From positions 15,033-79,032 of the forward strand of contig JAAUZI010000041.1 in the NCBI GenBank assembly GCA_014804645.1: a stretch of 64,000 nt of DNA. The letters are read 5' to 3'. The position numbers were made by a program, and so were the translations under genes. Under the pieces are notes generated by a model, which was not told where the DNA came from, did not search any database, and saw only the letters and a list, made by a program, of their open reading frames with translations. Source of the DNA: Lachnospiraceae bacterium. Its GTDB lineage: Bacteria > Bacillota > Clostridia > Lachnospirales > Lachnospiraceae. The number at the start of each line of letters is the position of its first letter. Position 1 is the first letter of the stretch. Below are positions 47,491-55,752 of this stretch, one piece after another.

Positions 47491-48575
47491 GACGGAATCC
47501 TCACTTTCTTATCACTGTCTTGTGCCTGCTTAGTCAATGTCTGTTCCAAAATTCGGTTCAGCACCTCCGAAAAGGAGAATCCCGCGGCCTTCATCATGCC
47601 GGGGTAGCGGCTGTGTTCAGTGAATCCGGGAATGGTGTTGACCTCGTTGAATACTATTTCTCCCTCCGGTGTGAGAAACATATCCACCCGGGCAAAGCCG
47701 GAGCACCCCAGAGCGCGATAGATTTTTACGGCGGCCAGCTTGATCTCCTCCCTCTTTTCGACACAGATTCGGGCAGGTACATGGATAGCGGAGGTCTTGA
47801 GGGTATACTTTTCTGTGTAGTCAAAAAATCCCCCGGACAGCTCGATCTCGTCCACCTCCCCGGTGATTGGTTCCCGGGTGCCCAGCACGGCGCAGCCCAC
47901 CTCGAATCCGGGAATGTTTTCCTCCAGAATTATCTGACTGTCATACGCAAAGGCCTCTTCCATGGCAGGCTCTAACTCGACAGGGGAACTCACCTTTGTC
48001 ACCCCGTAGGAGGAACCGGCCCTTACCGGTTTCACGTACAGGGGAAAACCAGTCTGGCGGGCAAAGGCGTGGGCCTGGTGGGGAGCAGGAGACTCCAGCA
48101 CCAGAGCCTTAGGCGTGCGGATTCCGCTCAGGGAGACCAGCCGATGGGCGCGATCCTTATCCATGCAGAGAGCGGAGGGCAGAGTGCCGCAGCCAGCTAA
48201 GGGAATGCCTGCCAGCTCAATCAGGCCCTGGATTGTGCCGTCCTCGCCGTTGCGGCCATGTAGGATGGGCAGCGCTGCATCCACAGGTATCCGCCGCAGC
48301 TCATCTGAGCCGCATATCAGCAGTTCGTGACAGCTGCGGCAGGGGGATAGGATCGCAGGGGTGCAGTGCGCTCTGTCCGTGTGCCAGGTGTCCGCCGCAA
48401 TCTGCTGTGTTTCGCCTGTGTAGTGATACCAGTCTCCCTGCCGGGTGATTCCCACCGGTACGGGGCTATACCGCTCCCTGTCCAGATTGCGGATCACCGC
48501 GGCGGCAGAATTCAGCGAAACGGTATATTCGGAGGAACATCCCCCGAAAAATACAATAATGTTTTTCTTATTCAT
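47487..48575 (-). CDS. vanG: VanG-type D-alanine-D-serine ligase
   Basis: The 362-aa ATP-grasp ligase resembles E. faecalis VanG from end to end. Matching segments include FFGGCSSEYTVSLNSAAAV, PILHGRNGEDGTIQGLIEL, PSALCMDKDRAHRLVSLSGI, VKPVRAGSSYGVTKV and FNEVNTIPGFTEHSRYPGMM. The VanG-type omega-loop signature TEKYTLKTS follows FFDYTE. Product D-Ala-D-Ser lowers vancomycin affinity of peptidoglycan precursors. It is second gene of the vanW-vanG-vanXY-vanTm-vanTr operon on the minus strand. Confidence 0.93.
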   Translation of the reverse strand: MNKKNIIVFFGGCSSEYTVSLNSAAAVIRNLDRERYSPVPVGITRQGDWYHYTGETQQIAADTWHTDRAHCTPAILSPCRSCHELLICGSDELRRIPVDAALPILHGRNGEDGTIQGLIELAGIPLAGCGTLPSALCMDKDRAHRLVSLSGIRTPKALVLESPAPHQAHAFARQTGFPLYVKPVRAGSSYGVTKVSSPVELEPAMEEAFAYDSQIILEENIPGFEVGCAVLGTREPITGEVDEIELSGGFFDYTEKYTLKTSAIHVPARICVEKREEIKLAAVKIYRALGCSGFARVDMFLTPEGEIVFNEVNTIPGFTEHSRYPGMMKAAGFSFSEVLNRILEQTLTKQAQDSDKKVRIPS

Positions 48576-48617
48576 AATAATTTACATCCTTTCCAAACAA
48601 TTTTCATGCGGTTCAAA

Positions 48618-49442
48618 TCACCGGTCCTCCACAATAGAGGTGCCCTCCGGCAGCGGATACCCGATGCGGCAGACATTGCGGTACAGAGTCCGGGTGCTCT
48701 GTACCTGTCCGTTCTTCCGGTCGGTCAGCGTCCGAATCACGTCCACCTCCTCCCAGATACCGCTCTGTCTGCGGTGGTAGCTCACCGGACCGTTTTCTAC
48801 GGAGTAGAGCAGTGGGTCCTGGCGGTCGGCGTACAGATATCCGGAGATATTTTCCGGGTCAAAGGCAATGTGAATCTGGAATGTAGAGTCCGTATCGTTG
48901 CGCACCTTCAGGTCCTTCCAGCCCTCCGCCAGAGTGGCGTCCACCCCCATGGGAGCATCGCTGGGCGGTTCCGGAAAATCTTTGCTGCCATGGCCGTGGC
49001 GTTCCACAACAGTCAACGGAGAGTGGAGGAATACCCAGAACAGCAGATTGCTGAGCTGGCACATACCTCCGCCGGGGGCGGTGGTCAGACGGCCGTTGAT
49101 TACGGTCAGGCCGTCCCTGTAGGATTCCCTGCGGTCTGCGTGGCGCGTGGCCAGACTAAAGGAAAAGGTTTCTCCTGGACGTATCAGCATGCGATCAAAA
49201 GCTGCAGCCGCCAGTTTCAGGTTGTGAACTTTATTCTCCTGATAGATCATATCAAATCCGGTGTTCCTGTTGTACATGGGACAGCTGGAAGAAAATACCT
49301 CCACCGGCAGCAGCTCTTCCGCCACGGAGGCGCTGTAGCGATTGCGGTCCAGCCTCATCCCCAGATAAAAGAAAACCTTTCGCTGCCAGGTGCGCAGGGG
49401 AATCAGCCATGGAAAAATCTGTGTTATTCGTCTTCTCTTCAT
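48618..49442 (-). CDS. vanW: VanW-family protein
   Basis: The 274-aa protein contains the VanW domain: FPVEVF-like entry, RNTGFDMIYQENKVHNLKLAAAA, RPGETFSFS, GGGMCQLSNLLFWVFLHSPL and VVERHGHGSKDFPEPPSDAP. VanW accompanies VanB and VanG clusters; its biochemical role is unknown. No signal peptide is obvious. It is the first gene after the vanRS terminator, with a putative VanR-type operator upstream. Position and order match known VanG operons, except that vanY is missing. Confidence 0.9.
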   Translation of the reverse strand: MKRRRITQIFPWLIPLRTWQRKVFFYLGMRLDRNRYSASVAEELLPVEVFSSSCPMYNRNTGFDMIYQENKVHNLKLAAAAFDRMLIRPGETFSFSLATRHADRRESYRDGLTVINGRLTTAPGGGMCQLSNLLFWVFLHSPLTVVERHGHGSKDFPEPPSDAPMGVDATLAEGWKDLKVRNDTDSTFQIHIAFDPENISGYLYADRQDPLLYSVENGPVSYHRRQSGIWEEVDVIRTLTDRKNGQVQSTRTLYRNVCRIGYPLPEGTSIVEDR

Positions 49443-49480
49443 TTTTTTCCTCTTTTCAGCAGTATTTGGAACGTAGATGT
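49443..49480 (-). repeat. truncated leader element, copy E (before vanW)
   Basis: On the minus strand GTTCCAAATACTG is followed at once by CTGAAAAGAGGAAAAAA and the vanW ATG. It has the outer edges of copies C and D but lacks the central hairpin, so it looks like a deletion remnant. Confidence 0.5.
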
Positions 49481-49507
49481 CGCGGGCGCTGCCTCGCTTT
49501 TGGGGCC

Positions 49508-49540
49508 AGTATAACAGCTTTAAGTGACAATTTGGTTACA
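49508..49540 (-). promoter_or_regulatory. putative VanR-controlled promoter of the vanW operon
   Basis: On the minus strand 11-bp direct repeats TGTAACCAAAT (49540-49530) and TGTCACTTAAA (49529-49519) precede a TATACT -10 box (49513-49508) without a good -35. This is typical of promoters activated by OmpR-family regulators such as VanR. Confidence 0.5.
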
Positions 49541-49546
49541 GGCAGC

Positions 49547-49593
49547 AAAAAAATCCCTCCCTGATACCTGTATTGTATCAGAGAGGGAAAAAA
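49547..49593 (-). terminator. terminator between vanRS and vanW operons
   Basis: On the minus strand CCCTCTCTGATAC pairs with GTATCAGGGAGGG, followed by ATTTTTTT. It lies just after vanS and directly before the vanW promoter, separating regulatory and resistance units. Confidence 0.9.
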
Positions 49594-49651
49594 CATGTTT
49601 TCGCAGTTTCTGTGGATAGTCTTTTATATTTATGAATAAAATCTTACAATT

Positions 49652-50710
49652 TTATGATAGCGGCAGCCACAGGGTAAAAACGATGCGTTCATCGGCGCTC
49701 TCCGCCTGTATACCGCCTCCGTGCAGCTCTATGATCTCCTTGGAGATGGCCAGCCCCAGTCCGGCGCCGCCGGTGGCGGAGCTGCGGGAGGAGTCCAGAC
49801 GGAAGAACTGTTCAAAGATACGGCTCAGTTTCTCAGGGGGGATGGTTCTGCCGCGGTTGCTGATCTGCACCTCGACCCGGGATCCATTCGGCCCGTTTGC
49901 CGTCCTCATTATCAGACAGACGGCGGTATCCGCATAGCTGTAATTTACAGCATTGCGAATCAGATTGTCGAACACGCGCTGCAGTTTGTCCGGATCACCG
50001 TTTATCTGTACCTCCGGCTGAATCTCCAGCTGCCAGGACAGGCCCTTGTCAGCCAGCACCGGCAAGAATTCGTAGGTGATCTGCTCCAGCATGCGGCTCA
50101 GATTTATTTGTTCCGCCTCCAGCGTCAGTGTGGTCAGATTAAAACGGGTGATATCAAAAAATTCGTTGGTCAGTTCCTCCAGCCGTAGCGCCTTGTCCAG
50201 AGCGATTCCCGTGTACCTGGCCCGCAGCTCAGGGGATATCTGAGGCTCGTCCTGCAGCAGGCTCAAGTAGCCGATAATGCTGGTCAGCGGCGTTTTTAGA
50301 TCGTGGGCCAGATATATGATCAGGTCATTTTTTCGCTGCTCCGCCTCCCGGGCCATGGTTTCCGCCTGAAGTCCCTGAAGTCGAAAACGGTTCAATTGCT
50401 GTTCTACCTCTACCAGTATAGCCGAGAGCTGCACCGGTTCCTCCCTGGAAGTAATCAGCTTTCCGGAGGCATTGACGATCTCGTCCAGGTACCGCAGGGG
50501 GCGGTTCATAAAACGATAGGTTATGAAGGCCCAGCCTATCACGATGATAACGGCCATGACCAAGACCAGATAGTCCTCCACCAATACCAAAAGCTTGTAC
50601 AGGGGCTCATAATCATACCAGATGCGCAGGCCACAGAGGAACCAGCATATGAAGACAAAGAGAATCAGCCCCAGCACGAAACCTATCAGAGACAGTATAT
50701 AGCGCAGCAT
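49652..50710 (-). CDS. vanS: VanS-type sensor histidine kinase
   Basis: The ~352-aa protein has two N-terminal helices (about residues 5-30 and 40-65), a HAMP-like linker, HisKA (IYLAHDLKTPLTSIIGYLSLL), and HATPase_c with DNLIRNAVNYS and GGAGLGLAISKEIIELHGG. It lies next to vanR, as in VanG/VanB systems, and should activate it on glycopeptide exposure. The start is uncertain: ATG 50710 lies 37 bases after the vanR stop without a clear ribosome site, and the frame stays open into vanR (to 50788). Confidence 0.88.
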   Translation of the reverse strand: MLRYILSLIGFVLGLILFVFICWFLCGLRIWYDYEPLYKLLVLVEDYLVLVMAVIIVIGWAFITYRFMNRPLRYLDEIVNASGKLITSREEPVQLSAILVEVEQQLNRFRLQGLQAETMAREAEQRKNDLIIYLAHDLKTPLTSIIGYLSLLQDEPQISPELRARYTGIALDKALRLEELTNEFFDITRFNLTTLTLEAEQINLSRMLEQITYEFLPVLADKGLSWQLEIQPEVQINGDPDKLQRVFDNLIRNAVNYSYADTAVCLIMRTANGPNGSRVEVQISNRGRTIPPEKLSRIFEQFFRLDSSRSSATGGAGLGLAISKEIIELHGGGIQAESADERIVFTLWLPLS

Positions 50711-50747
50711 GATACGCCGTGAAATCCGGCTTCTCTGTAATATTAGA

Positions 50748-51440
50748 CTATTCAATGGTATACCCCACCCCCCATACCGTTTTGACATATTTGGGCCGTC
50801 TGGCTGGTTCTTTCAGTTTCTCCCGTATCCGGGCAATGTGGGCCATGACGGTATTGTTGTTGTCCAGATATTTTTCACCCCACACCGCCTCAAAAAGCTC
50901 CTCGGAGGATACCACGCTGCCCTGATGCTCACAGAGATACCATAGGATATTAAACTCAATGGGCGTCAGAACCACCTCCTGGCCGTTTATGCTGCAGTGG
51001 TGTGCATCCTTGTCCATATGTAGTCCTCGAATATCCCTCTCCGTCTGCTCCTGTTGGGGCACCGCCGTGTTGTAACGGGTGTAGCGCCGAAGCTGGGTGC
51101 GCACTCGGGCGGTGAGCTCCAGGGGATTGAAGGGTTTGGTGATATAGTCGTCCGCTCCCAGCGTCAGCCCTGTGATCTTGTCCATGTCTTCCCCTCTGGC
51201 TGTCAGCATGATAATGGGAAACAGATACTTTTCCCTGATCTGCTGGCACAGGGCGAAACCGTCCATATCCGGCAGCATTACGTCCAGTATAGCCAGACTT
51301 AAGGATTCCTGTGCCACACATGTCAGTGCCTGGGCGGCGGTGTAACAGGTGAATACTTGGTAGCCCTCGTTTTTCAGGTAGACGGTCACCAGATCGGCAA
51401 TGGCCGCCTCATCGTCAACAATCATGATTTTGTCCTGCAT
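50748..51440 (-). CDS. vanR: VanR-type response regulator
   Basis: This is an OmpR-family regulator of ~230 aa. The receiver domain has IMIVDDEAAIADLV, phospho-Asp in LAILDVMLPDMDG and Lys in YITKPFNPLELTARV. The C-terminal winged helix has VVLTPIEFNILWYLCEHQGSV and NTVMAHIARIREKL. The close match to VanR of VanB/VanG types plus location give the name. The start is taken as ATG 51440; a GTG at 51467 overlaps the AAAGGAG ribosome site and is less likely. It has a 17-spaced promoter upstream. Confidence 0.88.
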   Translation of the reverse strand: MQDKIMIVDDEAAIADLVTVYLKNEGYQVFTCYTAAQALTCVAQESLSLAILDVMLPDMDGFALCQQIREKYLFPIIMLTARGEDMDKITGLTLGADDYITKPFNPLELTARVRTQLRRYTRYNTAVPQQEQTERDIRGLHMDKDAHHCSINGQEVVLTPIEFNILWYLCEHQGSVVSSEELFEAVWGEKYLDNNNTVMAHIARIREKLKEPARRPKYVKTVWGVGYTIE

Positions 51441-51517
51441 ATCGCTGGGTGTACTCCTTTCCGACACTTACAAAAACCATGAAATTTGTAATGTCGTTAA
51501 CTATAATTTCAGACCTT

Positions 51518-51546
51518 ATTGTAACAGCGTATCGGTAAAAACGCAA
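51518..51546 (-). promoter_or_regulatory. vanR promoter
   Basis: On the minus strand TTGCGT (51546-51541) and TACAAT (51523-51518), 17-base spacer, giving a leader of ~70 bases before vanR. Confidence 0.65.
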
Positions 51547-51705
51547 GAGTCGATAAAAACCACGGGATAGAGGCAATACAATTAAAAAAGAAAAAATCGT
51601 AAACAGCACGTGCAGAAGCGCACATAATCAAGGTATAAAATCCCACATTTTACAGATACTAGCTCTACAGAAATCAGAATTTGTAAAAAGGAGAAAATCA
51701 GAATT

Positions 51706-52251
51706 ATGAAAGCAACTGGAATAGTCAGAAGAATAGATGATCTTGGCAGAATAGTAATCCCCAAAGAAATCCGCCGTACCCTGCGGATCAGGGAGTCGGA
51801 CCCCCTGGAGATATACACAGACCGGGAGGGACAGGTGATTCTGAAAAAGTATTCTCCCATAGGGGAGATGACCACCTTTGCTAAGCAGTATGCGGAATCA
51901 CTGGCTCAGGTGTCCGGCCACACGGCCCTCATCAGCGATAGGGATCAGTTCATCGCCACTGCGGGAGGCGGAAAAACGTATCTGGGCAAGGAAGTGAGCA
52001 AGCAGCTGGAGGAGAAAATGAATAACCGGGAGACTGGAATCTGTTCCCAGGGAGACAGAAATTTTTTCCGAGTCTGCGAAGAACTGGAGGGAGAGTACCA
52101 GCATATGGCCTTCACGCCGATTATCTGCGAGGGTGATGTGATCGGCTCTGTAATTCTGCTGGAGAACGACTACAAGGGTAAAATGGGTGAAGTGGAGTAC
52201 AAGCTAATCATGTCGGCAGCGGGTTTTTTGGGCAGGCAGATGGAACAATAG
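51706..52251 (+). CDS. spoVT: stage V sporulation protein T
   Basis: This is an AbrB-family transcription factor active in the forespore. The 181-aa protein has the swapped-hairpin DNA-binding domain (MKATGIVRRIDDLGRIVIPK followed by EIRRTLRIRESDPLEIYTD) and a C-terminal GAF-like domain (about residues 60-180). Length and sequence match SpoVT rather than the short AbrB. It follows AAAAAGGAGAAAATCAGAATT. It implies a spore-forming lineage. It is divergent from the van regulatory genes and ends in a bidirectional terminator. Confidence 0.92.
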   Translation: MKATGIVRRIDDLGRIVIPKEIRRTLRIRESDPLEIYTDREGQVILKKYSPIGEMTTFAKQYAESLAQVSGHTALISDRDQFIATAGGGKTYLGKEVSKQLEEKMNNRETGICSQGDRNFFRVCEELEGEYQHMAFTPIICEGDVIGSVILLENDYKGKMGEVEYKLIMSAAGFLGRQMEQ

Positions 52252-52254
52252 CAC

Positions 52255-52292
52255 AAAAAAGGGTCTGACCTCTCAGGGGTCCGACCCTTTTA
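52255..52292. terminator. bidirectional terminator between spoVT and DHH gene
   Basis: AAAAAGGGTC and GACC pair with GGTC and GACCCTTTTT around CTCTCAGG. A-tracts and T-tracts on both sides suit both convergent genes. Confidence 0.88.
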
Positions 52293-52323
52293 ATATTCTC
52301 TATGTTCTCACCGAACAGGTCTA

Positions 52324-53244
52324 TCAGGCATTTGCCATCTCGCACAGCTCCGCAAGCATCTTAGGCAGCTCAGTCTCCATATTCTCATCGGTAAACTGGC
52401 AGGTTCCCACCGCCTTGTGACCGCCGCCGTTGTATTTCAGCATCAGGCGGCCCACGTTGACGTCACTGGTGCGGTTCAAAATGCTGTAACCCACAGCAGC
52501 GGAACAGCCTAGGCCTCCGCGGCCGCTGACAATCCAGGCGGAAATATTCTGCTCGGGATACATGCTGTAGATCATGAAACGGTTGCCGGTGTAGATCGGG
52601 TCCACACCCCGCAGGTCCGTAATGATCACATTGCCCTCCAGACGGGTATATTTGGTAACCATCTCCTTAAACTTCTCAGTCTGCTCATTGTATACCTCGA
52701 TGCGCTCCTGCACGTCCGGCAATGCCAGTATCTCTGCAGTGGTCATGGTGCGGCAGGCATCTATCAATTTTTCCATCAACTGATAGTTGGAGATTGTAAA
52801 CTGTCTCCAGCGGCCCAGACCTGTGCGGGGATCCATCAGGAATCCCACCAGAATCCAGCCCTGGGGGTTCATCACCTCGTCGACGGTCAGATGTCCGGAG
52901 TCCACCTTGTCCACGGCCTCCATCATATCGTCAAACTGGGGAAAACGCTCTCTACCGCCGTAGTATTCATAGATAATCCGGGCGCAAGAGGGGGTGATAC
53001 GGCTTTCTCCCTTATATTTCCCCTTCAGCTCGTTTCTCTCATGTTCGCTGGAGTGATGGTCAAACCATAGACCGCACCCTTCCACAAAAGGCACGTTAGC
53101 CAGGCAGTCATTCTCGTTTACCTCCACCAGGCCGTCCTGCAGATCCTTGGGATGGGCAAACTTCCAACTGTCAATAATACCGGCCTCCTTCAGCAGGGCA
53201 CCGCAGGCCAGGCCATCAAAATCAGAACGTGTAATCAATCTCAT
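52324..53244 (-). CDS. DHH-family phosphoesterase
   Basis: The 306-aa protein has N-terminal ITRSDFDGLACGALL (DHH motif I, Asp-x-Asp) and LWFDHHSSEHER (the DHH-type motif), and a C-terminal DHHA1-like GGGGHKAVGTCQF. The family includes nanoRNases, c-di-nucleotide phosphodiesterases and exopolyphosphatases; this clade is often annotated exopolyphosphatase-like without proof. It sits beside a diguanylate cyclase gene, but it has its own promoter and no GGDEF or CBS domain, so a link to cyclic-dinucleotide turnover is speculative. Confidence 0.82.
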   Translation of the reverse strand: MRLITRSDFDGLACGALLKEAGIIDSWKFAHPKDLQDGLVEVNENDCLANVPFVEGCGLWFDHHSSEHERNELKGKYKGESRITPSCARIIYEYYGGRERFPQFDDMMEAVDKVDSGHLTVDEVMNPQGWILVGFLMDPRTGLGRWRQFTISNYQLMEKLIDACRTMTTAEILALPDVQERIEVYNEQTEKFKEMVTKYTRLEGNVIITDLRGVDPIYTGNRFMIYSMYPEQNISAWIVSGRGGLGCSAAVGYSILNRTSDVNVGRLMLKYNGGGHKAVGTCQFTDENMETELPKMLAELCEMANA

Positions 53245-53290
53245 GTGTATCGATCCTTTCTATAGCTCTGCGCACTTTTGCGCACATTCT

Positions 53291-53319
53291 ATTATATCCC
53301 ATTTGAACTCGGATTGCAA
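53291..53319 (-). promoter_or_regulatory. promoter of DHH gene
   Basis: On the minus strand TTGCAA (53319-53314) and a perfect TATAAT (53296-53291), 17-base spacer. A TGCGCA-AAAG-TGCGCA hairpin follows in the short leader (about 53268-53283). Confidence 0.75.
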
Positions 53320-53322
53320 GGG

Positions 53323-53964
53323 TTATCCGGCAGTCTTTTCCTCGGTGAGTATCCGGCGGTTCACCCATATGCGATACCAGAAAATTCCCAGGAAAATAAG
53401 CTGTATAACAAAGTAGATCAGAGCAATCCACCTCAGGTTATAAAACCAGACCAGCACAGCCACCACTCCCGCAAAACAGCTGATAATCATAAAAATGATG
53501 GAGAGATTGTTAAAACTGTGGTTTTCTGTGGTCTCCAGACTGTCGCAGACGTGCAGCATGGAACGCATCAGGAGCAGTACCTGCAGGATGCCGGAAATAA
53601 AATACAGCAGGTATCCGGCCCGAAAGCGCATGCCCCCGTTCAGCGAAAACGGCATCAGATGCTGGCACAGATAAAATCCAAGACTGACCGCGATCCAGGG
53701 GAGCTGTCGGAAAAAGTGTTTGTTTCCCGGTCCCAGCATAATGCAGGACGCCGTCAGCAGAATATAGCCCAGAATATCCGAAAACAAATCCAGCATCAAA
53801 TTGTGGCCGATCACATGGTTAACCACCAGATCCACCGTCTCGGGGGCCTCGGTCACAAAGGGTTCAAAGGCGGGATAGGCCTTGACAGGTATGCGGACAT
53901 CCACCGCCAGCAGCAGTATTGCCGCAAACATCAGAACATAGGGTAACAGTTTCTTATTGTCCAT
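53323..53964 (-). CDS. multipass membrane protein of unknown function
   Basis: The 213-aa protein has about five or six hydrophobic segments (PYVLMFAAILLLAVDV; LFSDILGYILLTASCIML; LISCFAGVVAVLVWFYNL-like near 165; WIALIYFVIQLIFLGIFW near the end). I do not recognise a family. The start at 53964 overlaps the end of the diguanylate cyclase gene by 11 bases, so the two are likely coupled; it may be an accessory or output protein of that cyclase. No terminator is seen after it before the DHH promoter. Confidence 0.6.
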   Translation of the reverse strand: MDNKKLLPYVLMFAAILLLAVDVRIPVKAYPAFEPFVTEAPETVDLVVNHVIGHNLMLDLFSDILGYILLTASCIMLGPGNKHFFRQLPWIAVSLGFYLCQHLMPFSLNGGMRFRAGYLLYFISGILQVLLLMRSMLHVCDSLETTENHSFNNLSIIFMIISCFAGVVAVLVWFYNLRWIALIYFVIQLIFLGIFWYRIWVNRRILTEEKTAG

Positions 53965-55306
53965 TCTCCGGTTCTTCCTCTTCCTTATGCTGCAGAGAGT
54001 TTTCATCGCAGCACGTCACAATTTGATTTCTTCCATTATTTTTGCCATAATATAGTCTGTCATCCGCATCCTTCAGCAGTTCCTTCAGCTCCTTGGAGGA
54101 ATCACAGGCCATGCCGAAAGTCATGGTTATGTAAATTTGATGCTTGTCGGACTGTATGCAGGTGTTGCGGATATCCTCCAGCAGAGTGTTCAGGGATTCG
54201 TAGGCTTCCTCAAGACGGCTGTTTTCGTATACCAGCAAAAATTCTTCGCCGCCCCAGCGAATGGCATAGCCCTTGCTCTTCATGTGCTCTCTCAGCAGGA
54301 AAGCCACTTTTTTCAACACCTCATCCCCACACAGATGTCCATAAGTATCGTTGACCTTTTTGAAAAAGTCTATATCACCGATCACCAGAGTGAACGGTGT
54401 GTTCATCGTTTTTGCCTTCTCCATGGAGTTAATCAAATGGCGTCCGCCGCTGCGGCGGTTGTAAAGCTCCGTCAGGCTGTCGCGCTCCACCAGGTTGCGC
54501 AGAGAGTTCTGCATGGACAGGGCGGAGCGCCCAAGCTCCGATAATTCGTCTCCGCGTTTCAGCACTGCCGGGTCCAGCTCCTCGCTCAGATTGCCGGTGG
54601 CCACTTGAGAGAAAAAGGTTTTCAGTCCATAGAGCGCCTTTAAAAAAGTACTGGCATAGTAGATCGAGAACAGGCAGACCAAAACGAGAGTCAGGATTCC
54701 CACGATTACAATGGGGGACAGTGCCCTGTTGACCTGGCTGTTTACTTCAGTTGCAGGTTTTCCTACGAACAGGATTCCCGCAATCTGCCCATCGCTGTTG
54801 TACAGAGGGGCATAGTAGGCAAAATAGGAGGTGCCCTTGATAATGACATTGTCATAGAAACAGGACTTTCCCTCCTGCAATACATCCGCCATCACCTGCT
54901 CGGGAGCCTGGGTGCCTATGATCCTCTCCCCTTCCCAGTTCTTGATCGTGGTCAGAATCCGGGTGTCCTGATAAAACAGAGTTACGTCCATGTCAGTGCG
55001 TTCCCGAACGTCATCGATGAGTGTGTAATCGCTGGTAATATCGATGTCTCCCTTGTACAGGGACAGAGCTGTATCGCCTGCCAGAGTGTAGTCTCCGGGA
55101 TATGCCGTATCAAGCAGGGTGTCCACCAGGCTGGCCACATTCTTCAGCTCAGCATACACTTGTTCCTGCATGCTGTGCTTGAAAGAGGCACTGCTGAAAA
55201 TAATGACGACAATGCCGTAGAGCAGCAACGGAATCATACTGATGGCCGGAAACGAATAATAAAGTTTTCCTCGTTTGTTCATGTTAGGATCTTTTTTTCT
55301 GTTCAT
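53954..55306 (-). CDS. membrane diguanylate cyclase with Cache sensor
   Basis: The ~450-aa protein has a first helix at about residues 17-38, an extracytoplasmic single-Cache domain (DTLLDTAYPGDYTLAGD; MDVTLFYQDTRILTTI; GILFVGKP), a second helix at about 205-228, a HAMP-like segment, and a GGDEF domain with IGDIDFFKKVNDTYGHLCGD and active-site RWGGEEF. It should make cyclic di-GMP in response to a small ligand. An intact GGEEF motif suggests it is active. Start 55306 is a best guess between two ATGs in an AT-rich leader. It is divergent from ileS. Confidence 0.88.
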   Translation of the reverse strand: MNRKKDPNMNKRGKLYYSFPAISMIPLLLYGIVVIIFSSASFKHSMQEQVYAELKNVASLVDTLLDTAYPGDYTLAGDTALSLYKGDIDITSDYTLIDDVRERTDMDVTLFYQDTRILTTIKNWEGERIIGTQAPEQVMADVLQEGKSCFYDNVIIKGTSYFAYYAPLYNSDGQIAGILFVGKPATEVNSQVNRALSPIVIVGILTLVLVCLFSIYYASTFLKALYGLKTFFSQVATGNLSEELDPAVLKRGDELSELGRSALSMQNSLRNLVERDSLTELYNRRSGGRHLINSMEKAKTMNTPFTLVIGDIDFFKKVNDTYGHLCGDEVLKKVAFLLREHMKSKGYAIRWGGEEFLLVYENSRLEEAYESLNTLLEDIRNTCIQSDKHQIYITMTFGMACDSSKELKELLKDADDRLYYGKNNGRNQIVTCCDENSLQHKEEEEPENGQ

Positions 55307-55358
55307 AAAAGGGTACTCAACTTTGTGTTTCTTTTTATAGTGATAAAGTACTATAGAT

Positions 55359-55387
55359 AGTATAAACGGAACACGGGGAAATTGCAA
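55359..55387 (-). promoter_or_regulatory. promoter of the diguanylate cyclase gene
   Basis: On the minus strand TTGCAA (55387-55382) and TATACT (55364-55359), 17-base spacer. Confidence 0.65.
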
Positions 55388-55412
55388 TGATAAAGAAAAT
55401 AAACTTTTTTTC

Positions 55413-55442
55413 TTGACAGAAAAGGGAGGCTGGATTTATAAT
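55413..55442 (+). promoter_or_regulatory. promoter of T-box-ileS
   Basis: A perfect TTGACA (55413-55418) and a perfect TATAAT (55437-55442) with an 18-base spacer drive the ~300-base leader before ileS. Confidence 0.75.
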
Positions 55443-55454
55443 CGGATACAAACA

Positions 55455-55715
55455 GAACAATATGAAAAAGCGCAGACGAAGAGAGTACACACAGCGCCAA
55501 AGCCCCAGCGAGCCGGTGAAGGTGGGAGACCGGCGCAAGTAGGCTGTCGTGGAAAATCACTTCCGAGCTGCCGTGCCGAAAGACAGTAGGCACTGCCGTA
55601 TCCCCGGCGTTAGCGGGGAACATATTGATCCGCTTTCTGTGAGCGGTGCGTATGCGTAATGGGTGGTTTATACGAGCAGTACAGCCTCGTCCTTTTACGG
55701 ACGGGGCTTTTTTAT
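55455..55715 (+). promoter_or_regulatory. T-box leader, isoleucine specifier
   Basis: Stem I features are visible: AGAGAGTA near 55480, GGTGAAGGTGGGAGACCGG (distal loop), CAAGTAGGC, then the specifier region GGAAAATCACTTCCGAGC with AUC (55556-55558) matching isoleucine. Downstream AATGGGTGGTTTATACG corresponds to the T-box antiterminator bulge (UGGU pairing with the ACCA end of the tRNA), though the usual UGGUACC context is changed. A terminator with GCCTCGTCC/GGACGGGGC and TTTTTT (55683-55711) follows. Its position right before ileS confirms the call. Confidence 0.88.
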
Positions 55716-55752
55716 TAGAGTTGGAACGGAACTTATAATAGGAGGAGTGCAA

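Noticed and set aside
44350-51440. Mobile element carrying the van cluster
   Set aside because: No integrase, transposase, terminal repeats or target duplication visible, and the flanks (ABC/two-component module, spoVT) look like ordinary chromosome.
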